Under the pieces are notes generated by a model. That model searched no databases. It had not been told where the DNA came from and saw nothing but the letters and a program-made list of their open reading frames with translations. The position numbers were made by a program, and so were the translations under genes. Below, in pieces: positions 5,979 through 11,868 of a stretch of DNA of 11,868 bases. Origin of the DNA: Planctomycetota bacterium (GTDB taxonomy: Bacteria; Planctomycetota; Planctomycetia; Pirellulales; Lacipirellulaceae); assembly GCA_029259975.1 (NCBI GenBank), contig JAJDEE010000418.1:1-11868 (forward strand), read 5' to 3'. How positions within the stretch are numbered: position 1 is the stretch's first letter; each line of letters opens with the position of its first letter.

Positions 5979-7721
5979 ATGGAACGCCTCCAAGGTATAG
6001 CCGTATCGCCTGGTATCGCGATCGGTGAGGCACTGGTCTTAGACAACGAGGGATTTCGGATCCCCCGTCGGTTCTTGCCGCGCGATGCGGTCGAGGAAGA
6101 ACTTGAGCGACTTAACCTCGCTTTCGAGGCGGCGGTTGCCGAAGTCGAGCACAATCGTCAGCAAGTCGCCGACCAACTTGGCGACGACTACGCTGCGATT
6201 TTTTCTGCACATCTGCAAATGCTTCGAGATCCTCGTCTACACGAAGAAATCGAAGAGATGATCCGCTCGCGGCATTATTCGCCTGAATATGCCGTTAGCC
6301 GCGCGCTACGCCGGTATGCCAAAGTGTTTCAGTCGCTCAAAGGTCAGTACATGGCTGAGCGGGCGAACGATATCTTCGACATCGAAAAACGTATTCTTCG
6401 AAATCTCCTGGGACGCAGCCGCGAAGAACTCTCCCAGGTAACTTCGCCTGTGTTGGTGTTGGCACACAATCTAACACCCAGCGAAACAGCCAATCTCAAT
6501 CCCGAGTTTGCGCTCGGGATGGTCACAGAAGTCGGCGGGCCAGGTAGCCATACGGCAATTGTCGCCGAGGGCCTGGGGATTCCTGCCGTAGTCGGGGTAG
6601 GCCTTTTCCTGGTCGACGTTTCTGGTGGCGATACGGTCATTATCGATGGCGATCAGGGACAGATTGTTCTGCATCCCGACGAAGAAACGCTCGCCCGCTA
6701 TCGACACGAAGTCGAAGAACAGCGCAATCTGGCTGTCAAACTCGGCACGTTACGCGAGCTACCTGCCGAAACCATGGACGGCCAAAGCATTCAGCTCTTG
6801 GCGAATATCGAGTTTCCGTACGAAGTGAAACAATGCCAGGAACGTGGCGCGGACGGCATCGGATTGTACCGTACCGAGTTTCTTTACTTGGGTCGCGATG
6901 ATGATCCCTCGGAAGAAACGCACTTCGAGTCGTATTCTTCTGTCGTTCAGGCGATGAAAGATAAGCCAGTTGTGATGCGTACCCTTGATCTAGGGGCGGA
7001 CAAAATGCGTTCGTTGCCAGATCCCGAAGATGAACGCAATCCGTTTCTCGGTTTGCGAAGCATCAGGCTTGCATTGCGTAATCGCGACTTGTTTCGCATT
7101 CAGCTTCGCGCAATTTTGCGTGCCAGCACTTTGGGCGAAGTACGCATCATGTTCCCGCTGATCAGCACGATCATGGAACTCCGTCAGGCACGGATGGTGT
7201 TGGCAGATGCGATGGAGGATTTAGAGGAAGCAGGCATTCCGTTTGATCGTGATGTGAAAGTCGGCATGATGGTCGAGGTGCCTTCGGCGGTGATAATGAT
7301 GGATCGCTTTGTCGAAGAAGTCGACTTTTTCAGCATCGGCACCAACGATCTGATTCAGTACTGCCTAGCGGTTGATCGGAGCAACAAGGATGTTGCGAAT
7401 CTTTACACGGCTGCCGATCCCGCAGTTATTCGCATGATCGAAATGGCTGTCAACGCAGCCACAGGCAGTGGCGTGCCGATCAGCATGTGCGGCCAAATGT
7501 GCGGCGATCCGATGTACACGATGCTACTGCTCGGCATCGGCTTGCGCAGCCTAAGCGTAACACCAGCAGCAGTGCCCGAAGTCAAACGGGTATGCCGTAG
7601 TGTAACCATCGAAAAGTGCGAAGAAGTCGCAGAACGCGTACGCTCATTAGAAAGTGCGCGAGTCATTAAAACATACCTCAAAGAAGAACTATCCAAAGTA
7701 TTTCCCGAATTTCCACTATGA
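5979..7721 (+). CDS. ptsI: PTS enzyme I (phosphoenolpyruvate-protein phosphotransferase)
   Basis: 580 residues from the ATG at 5979 (E. coli EI has 575), with GAGGG (5970-5974) four bases upstream and the typical opening MERLQGIAVSPGIAIGEAL. An in-frame TTG at 5952 would add nine unlikely residues. EI takes phosphate from phosphoenolpyruvate and gives it to HPr. The swivelling N-terminal half carries the active H191 in GGPGSHTAIVAEG. The C-terminal barrel carries R298 (LYRTEFLYLG), R334 (VMRTLDLGADK), the metal/PEP motifs VGMMVEVPSAV and FFSIGTNDLIQY, and catalytic C504 (SMCGQMCGD). All key residues are present, so it should be active. It completes an EI-HPr-EIIA relay with the two genes upstream, although a 361-base gap separates it from ptsH. 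Confidence 0.95.
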   Translation: MERLQGIAVSPGIAIGEALVLDNEGFRIPRRFLPRDAVEEELERLNLAFEAAVAEVEHNRQQVADQLGDDYAAIFSAHLQMLRDPRLHEEIEEMIRSRHYSPEYAVSRALRRYAKVFQSLKGQYMAERANDIFDIEKRILRNLLGRSREELSQVTSPVLVLAHNLTPSETANLNPEFALGMVTEVGGPGSHTAIVAEGLGIPAVVGVGLFLVDVSGGDTVIIDGDQGQIVLHPDEETLARYRHEVEEQRNLAVKLGTLRELPAETMDGQSIQLLANIEFPYEVKQCQERGADGIGLYRTEFLYLGRDDDPSEETHFESYSSVVQAMKDKPVVMRTLDLGADKMRSLPDPEDERNPFLGLRSIRLALRNRDLFRIQLRAILRASTLGEVRIMFPLISTIMELRQARMVLADAMEDLEEAGIPFDRDVKVGMMVEVPSAVIMMDRFVEEVDFFSIGTNDLIQYCLAVDRSNKDVANLYTAADPAVIRMIEMAVNAATGSGVPISMCGQMCGDPMYTMLLLGIGLRSLSVTPAAVPEVKRVCRSVTIEKCEEVAERVRSLESARVIKTYLKEELSKVFPEFPL

Positions 7722-7728
7722 GTAGCGA

Positions 7729-7783
7729 GTTAGCGTCGACGGCAACGCCGATCCCAGTTTGCGGCGTTGACGCCGACGCTAAC
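7729..7783. repeat. Inverted repeat with 22-bp arms between ptsI and the RNase gene
   Basis: Positions 7729-7750 (GTTAGCGTC...AACGCCG) are the reverse complement of 7762-7783 except at two sites, around an 11-base loop (7751-7761). In plus-strand RNA the unpaired sites are one A-C and one G-A; in the opposite strand one of them becomes a G-U pair. It begins 7 bases after the ptsI stop and ends 30 bases before the RNase start, so in a read-through transcript it would be a very stable hairpin in the RNase leader. There is no T tract, so it is not a standard terminator. It could be an intergenic REP-like repeat, or an RNA processing or autoregulation site. Confidence 0.75.
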
Positions 7784-7813
7784 GACGAACTCCTACAAGC
7801 TTGAAAGAATTCC

Positions 7814-9448
7814 ATGAAACAAGAAATGCTGATTAATGTCGCTCAGCCGGAGGAATGCCGGATTGCGATTGTTGAAGATGGCCAGCTTGAAGAACTGTAT
7901 GTCGAGCGCAGCAGCCAAGACAATTACGTCGGTAACATCTACAAAGGCAAAATCGTCAATCTCGAGCCGAGCATCCAAGCGGCATTCGTCGACTTTGGTG
8001 TCGGTCGTAATGGCTTTTTGCACATCAGTGATGTCGAGTCACAGTATTTTCGTCAAGGCGGCTTCGATCCGAACAAGCCGATCCAGCCCGACGGCACCCA
8101 AAATCCACCCAAGCAGGAAAGAAGCTCCTCCGATGATAGCAACAATGGGGGAGGCAATGGGCGCACCCAAACCGCCACACGCAACAAGGTTCGTCCCGGC
8201 GTCCGCCCACGCATTAAGCCTCCGATTCAGGACATCTTTCGTCGCGGTGACGAAGTGCTGGTACAAGTCATCAAAGAAGGTATTGGTACTAAAGGCCCGA
8301 CGTTGTCGACATACATCAGCATTCCGGGACGGTACCTAGTGTTGATGCCGGCGCTGGGACGGATCGGCGTGTCGCGAAAGATCGAAGATGACGACGACCG
8401 ACGCCGCTTGCGCGATATTCTCCGCGAATTGAATCCACCCAAAGGTGTTGGCTTTATTGTCCGCACCGCAGGTACCGATCGGACCAAAAAAGAACTCTCA
8501 CGCGATCTTGCCTATTTGTTGCGGCTATGGAAAGTAATCGTTCGTCGCATCAAAAAAATGCCGGGGCCGATCGACATTTACGAAGAAAGCGATATGATCA
8601 TTCGAACCATTCGCGATACCTTCACGAGCGATGTTGATTCAATTCATATCGACGAGCCAGGAGCATACGAACGGGCAAAAGAGTTTTTGCAAGTGGTGAT
8701 GCCACGGTATGCAAATCGTCTGCACCTTTACGAAGGCAAAGAGCCCCTTTTTCACAAATACCAGCTCGACGAAGAGATTTCTCGCATCAATCAACGTCAA
8801 GTGCCACTTAAAGGTGGTGGCTCGCTAGTGATCGACCAGACCGAAGCCTTAGTGGCGATCGACGTCAACAGTGGCAGCTTTCGCACTAGTGGATCAGCCG
8901 AAGACTCCGCTTTCAAACTCAACCAAATCGCCGCCAAAGAAATCGCCCGACAGCTACGGTTACGTGACTTGGGCGGAGTGGTCGTGAACGACTTTATCGA
9001 CATGCGTCGCGAACGCTACCGCCGCACTGTCGAGCATACACTACGCGACGCTGTCAAGCGCGACCGTGCTCGGACCAAAATCTTGCGGACTAGTCCGTTT
9101 GGACTTATCGAAATGACTCGCCAGAGGATTCGACCCAGTCTGAAACGTAGTGTCTACAAAGAATGTCCCGGCTGCACAGGCGCTGGTCTGGTAAAATCGG
9201 CGGAAAGCATGGCAATCGAGGTCATCCGTAAGCTGATCATGACCGCCCAGCAAGAACGCGCCACCAAAATTACGGTCACCGTCGAAGAAGAAGTCAGCAA
9301 GTATCTCAACAACCGCAAACGTCGTGAACTAGCCAACCTCGAAGACGAACACAACATGACCGTCATGGTTCACGGTCGCGAGGACGTGTCGCCCGAGTTT
9401 TACAAAATTGAGTGCGAAGATAGCTCTGGCCGCGAGATACGGATTTAG
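7814..9448 (+). CDS. rng: Ribonuclease E/G family endoribonuclease
   Basis: 544 residues, ATG at 7814 after a weak GAAAGAA. It cuts single-stranded RNA, typically 5'-monophosphorylated and AU-rich, in mRNA decay and rRNA/tRNA maturation. Residues 37-77 begin the S1 RNA-binding domain (NYVGNIYKGKIVNLEPSIQA, FGVGRNGFLHISDV), and the S1 sequence resumes at about 138 (IQDIFRRGDEVLVQVIKEGI). Between them, about 82-135, is a Ser/Asn/Gly/Pro-rich, then basic, insertion not found in the E. coli enzymes as I know them. The DNase I-like catalytic part has D350 (AIDVNSG) and D393/D396 (VNDFIDM), the magnesium-binding acids. C451 and C454 in CPGCTGAG form the zinc link for dimerisation. It ends soon after the catalytic core, so there is no RNase E-type degradosome scaffold. 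rng is the closest symbol, but rne/rng cannot be separated by sequence alone in this lineage. Confidence 0.93.
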   Translation: MKQEMLINVAQPEECRIAIVEDGQLEELYVERSSQDNYVGNIYKGKIVNLEPSIQAAFVDFGVGRNGFLHISDVESQYFRQGGFDPNKPIQPDGTQNPPKQERSSSDDSNNGGGNGRTQTATRNKVRPGVRPRIKPPIQDIFRRGDEVLVQVIKEGIGTKGPTLSTYISIPGRYLVLMPALGRIGVSRKIEDDDDRRRLRDILRELNPPKGVGFIVRTAGTDRTKKELSRDLAYLLRLWKVIVRRIKKMPGPIDIYEESDMIIRTIRDTFTSDVDSIHIDEPGAYERAKEFLQVVMPRYANRLHLYEGKEPLFHKYQLDEEISRINQRQVPLKGGGSLVIDQTEALVAIDVNSGSFRTSGSAEDSAFKLNQIAAKEIARQLRLRDLGGVVVNDFIDMRRERYRRTVEHTLRDAVKRDRARTKILRTSPFGLIEMTRQRIRPSLKRSVYKECPGCTGAGLVKSAESMAIEVIRKLIMTAQQERATKITVTVEEEVSKYLNNRKRRELANLEDEHNMTVMVHGREDVSPEFYKIECEDSSGREIRI

Positions 9449-9534
9449 TGGGTATTGCGCGAGGAGAATGACCAACTGATACATCTTCGTTCTCACCACG
9501 AGAAAGGCCGTCGACAGCAACGAGAGGCGTTCGC

Positions 9535-11868
9535 TTACGAGGAGACCGAGTCCTGTTGCCGTTCGTCGTGATGTTGTCCTTCGCGTCGTAGTTTTCGCAG
9601 TTTGGCGTGTAACGCAGCGTGAGGGCCTTGGAGTAAGTCATGAGACGGTTTGTTGGTCGCTTCGGCTTGAATTAATTCGTTGCTAATCGGCTCAGCAGGG
9701 TTTGCAATCGGCTCCGAGGGCTCCACAGGTCGTTGCACCAGCCCGGCAGCTTGCGAAGAAGCGTTGAGATTGGGGGCCTGGCTCCAACCCGACGCTGCAC
9801 CTGGTTCTGGGGCAGCGCCGCCAAAGAATTTCCCCATCGGTCCAGCTAAGATTGCTGGCAACAGCAAAAGATCGCCAACAAGCGCCGCGCCGAGCATCGA
9901 GATCATTAGGTAGCCAAACTGTTGTGTCGGCGTAAAGGTACTTGTTGCAAAAACAGCTAAGCCAAGTCCACCGACAATCGTGGTTTGTAGCATCGCCGTT
10001 GCACACCGATCGTACGCTAACATGACTGCTTGTACGCGATCGAGGCCCTGCTTCACCCCACGGCGAAACCATGTGAGAAAGTGAACCGTGTCGTCCACCG
10101 CTACGCCAAGTGCTACGCTGGCGGTCATCATGATACCGATGTCGACCTTGATGCCAAGCCAACCAATCGCGCCAAAGATCATGACGATCGGAAAGACGTT
10201 GGGAATCATTGAGGTCAAGCCGGCAATCGGACTGCGCAAAACGAACATCATCACCACGGCGATCAGCACTGTTGCCCACATGATGCTCTCGTTTAAGCTA
10301 ACGAGTAGCTGACGCTGTGTTTTGTAAACGACCGGAATCATACCCGTGTAAACGGCGCGAATGGGTCGTGGGCCGCTTGTCGTAGATAGCGGCACAGCAG
10401 CGGAAGTTTCATAAACCGGTACCGTCGAGACATCAATCACCTGAAGCCCACCATTGGCCAAGTCCCTGGCGCGCGGGTCGCTACCCGCAGAGACAATGAT
10501 TAGCGCGTCTTGCTCCCGAAGCAATCCAATCACGCGGTCCATGTACTCCGCTTCTGTTTCGTGTTCGTCCAGCTTCGCCAAATTATAGGTTGTAACACCG
10601 GTAGTTTTTTTTCCGTCGGGTAAAGCACGCGGCACCACTCCACTACGTCGAAGTAAGTCGCGTAGCACAAACTCTTGTGACGATTCTTTCAGTTCAGGAT
10701 CGTCGCTCTGGTCGCGGTACAAAATGCAAAGTCGTGCTCCGTCGAGTTTCTTTTCGGCTTGATGGAGCGCCGTGATGATCAGGTCTCGTTGTTGATAGGC
10801 GACCAAGACCGGATCGACGGCCTTCTTAAGTTCTTTGACAAAATCGCCATAGTCGACTCCCTCGGAGTTTTCTCCTAAGGCGGCCACACGGGCACTCAGA
10901 CGCCACAATTCTCTGCCGACCTGCCGACCGGCGTCGTCAGTTAACTGCTCGACATGTAGGTAGCCAGTTTCGAGTAGCTGCTCGAGACTATCCTCTAGGC
11001 TCTTGTTTTTGGCGTAATCAGCACTCCTGTTAGCGCTAGTGATCCCCGTGTCGGTACTCTTGGGTGTATAGGTCGCGATCGACATGTTGCGACTGACTTC
11101 TGGAAGTGCCTCGACACGCCTTTGAATGTCTCGCACCATATTCAGACGTTCGAGCATCGTATCCCGATACTGCAGTCCGTCTGATTCTGCATTTTCGTCA
11201 GCCGAGCGGCAACGTTCGGTAGGCACCGTCAGTACGATTTCCATCGGCACCAGATTGCCGAGGTTCTGCTCAAGCCAAGCGTAATCGTGAATCAGGTCGG
11301 TATCCTCGTCGAGCAGCTTCAACAGGCTCACTGAGGTTTCAATTTTCGTAAATCCAATGGCGAACACACTCATCACTGCGAACCAAACGGCGCAAGTTAG
11401 CGCGTGACGGTGAATGACAAAGCCAAAAATCCGCCGTGCCCAAATAGGCAAATGGCTCTCATCTTTACCGCCGTGCCCTCCGGATTGACGTTTCACGAGG
11501 TCTTCGCTAACTGGAAAGCGATGTAAAAACACCGGCAAGATCGTAAATAGCACCACCACAGTCGCCAGGACGCCAATCGCAGTGAACATACCAAATTTTT
11601 TGATCGGCAAAATATCGCTCGTGTAAAGCGAACCTAGGCCGACGGCTGTCGTGAAAGCGGCCAAGGTACTTGGCCCCCAACCTAGTTTGACTGCGGTCTC
11701 TGCCGCGCCATGCACACCACTTTCGCGACGGGCATCGCGGTAGTAGTTAACGATATGGATCGCGCCCGAAAGCCCCAGCACGTACACCACAGCAGGCATC
11801 GACATCAATATCGCATCAACCGTCCCCAGTCGCGGCTTTGCCATGCCGGTGAACATCACTTCAAGAAT
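9535..11868 (-). CDS. RND/MMPL-superfamily membrane transporter, N-terminus beyond the window
   Basis: The frame is open to the right edge (at least 777 residues), so the true start lies outside; GTG at 11857-11859 is not the start. What is visible begins in the first membrane bundle (MPAVVYVLGLSGAIHIVNYY, LAAFTTAVGLGSL, FTAIGVLATVVVLFTILPVF). A single helix follows (TCAVWFAVMSVFAIGF), then an exported domain of about 330 residues, then a second bundle from SIMWATVLIAVVMMFVLRSP through VALGVAVDDTVHFLTWFRRG, whose D-D pair is typical of proton-coupled MMPL/SSD proteins, to GALLVGD-like helices. The last ~95 residues are a Pro/Glu/Ala-rich, then basic, cytosolic tail. Such proteins export lipids, hopanoids or hydrophobic molecules using the proton gradient; the substrate here is unknown. 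It converges on the RNase gene across 86 bases with no T-tailed hairpin that I could find. Confidence 0.88.
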   Translation of the reverse strand: MLEVMFTGMAKPRLGTVDAILMSMPAVVYVLGLSGAIHIVNYYRDARRESGVHGAAETAVKLGWGPSTLAAFTTAVGLGSLYTSDILPIKKFGMFTAIGVLATVVVLFTILPVFLHRFPVSEDLVKRQSGGHGGKDESHLPIWARRIFGFVIHRHALTCAVWFAVMSVFAIGFTKIETSVSLLKLLDEDTDLIHDYAWLEQNLGNLVPMEIVLTVPTERCRSADENAESDGLQYRDTMLERLNMVRDIQRRVEALPEVSRNMSIATYTPKSTDTGITSANRSADYAKNKSLEDSLEQLLETGYLHVEQLTDDAGRQVGRELWRLSARVAALGENSEGVDYGDFVKELKKAVDPVLVAYQQRDLIITALHQAEKKLDGARLCILYRDQSDDPELKESSQEFVLRDLLRRSGVVPRALPDGKKTTGVTTYNLAKLDEHETEAEYMDRVIGLLREQDALIIVSAGSDPRARDLANGGLQVIDVSTVPVYETSAAVPLSTTSGPRPIRAVYTGMIPVVYKTQRQLLVSLNESIMWATVLIAVVMMFVLRSPIAGLTSMIPNVFPIVMIFGAIGWLGIKVDIGIMMTASVALGVAVDDTVHFLTWFRRGVKQGLDRVQAVMLAYDRCATAMLQTTIVGGLGLAVFATSTFTPTQQFGYLMISMLGAALVGDLLLLPAILAGPMGKFFGGAAPEPGAASGWSQAPNLNASSQAAGLVQRPVEPSEPIANPAEPISNELIQAEATNKPSHDLLQGPHAALHAKLRKLRREGQHHDERQQDSVSS

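Noticed and set aside
9449..9534. Terminator between the convergent RNase and MMPL genes
   Set aside because: Only a 5-bp TTCTC/GAGAA hairpin was found, with no T tract on either strand.
9692..10279. 195-codon open frame on the minus strand inside the MMPL gene
   Set aside because: It is an alternative frame of the same strand within clear membrane-protein coding sequence; its translation is rich in W, R, S and C without domain character.

Overview
The window looks like chromosomal DNA from a planctomycete, most likely of the Pirellulales type. That reading rests on recognising the N-terminal module of the 788-residue membrane protein (LRTLLAYMDD / NSVAEYLDN / HLAEVASCH motifs) and its small upstream partner as proteins I associate with planctomycete genomes. 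It also fits the incomplete regulatory phosphotransferase (PTS) set, moderate GC content, TTG/GTG starts and long gene-poor gaps. No search was possible, so the taxonomic call is inference.

Layout. Positions 1-282 hold a strong rho-independent terminator (33-70) for a gene left of the window, then a long imperfect palindrome (148-210) built from CACAACG heptads. A small TPR protein lies on the minus strand (283-810) behind a plausible minus-strand promoter (912-939). A 582-base gap follows. Then comes a plus-strand cassette: a 94-residue small membrane or lipoprotein-like protein (1393-1677, TTG start), an unlisted 44-codon ORF (1692-1826), and a 788-residue single-pass membrane protein (1823-4189) joined to it by an ATGA overlap. 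The large protein has two anti-sigma-like motif copies in the cytosol, one membrane helix, a long linker, a FecR-like segment and a helical C-terminus. I read it as a candidate FecR-type anti-sigma sensor with no sigma gene in sight.

Next, behind a good sigma70-like promoter (4256-4284), come hpf (ribosome hibernation), ptsN (EIIA), ptsH (HPr) and ptsI (EI). All catalytic histidines and the EI cysteine are present, but no EIIB/EIIC transporter is visible, so this is probably a regulatory phosphorelay. HPr also keeps a serine at the Ser46 position. A 22-bp-arm inverted repeat (7729-7783) separates ptsI from an RNase E/G gene (7814-9448), which lacks an RNase E scaffold tail and carries a low-complexity insertion in its S1 region. 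A convergent minus-strand gene (9535 to the window edge) encodes an RND/MMPL-type membrane protein whose N-terminus is cut off.

How they fit together. HPF, the PTS relay and RNase E/G all act on energy status, translation or RNA turnover, so positions 4256-9448 read as a housekeeping and stress regulatory block. The FecR-like cassette is the least described part of the window and the best candidate for a new signalling system. The two palindromes are the most striking non-coding structures.
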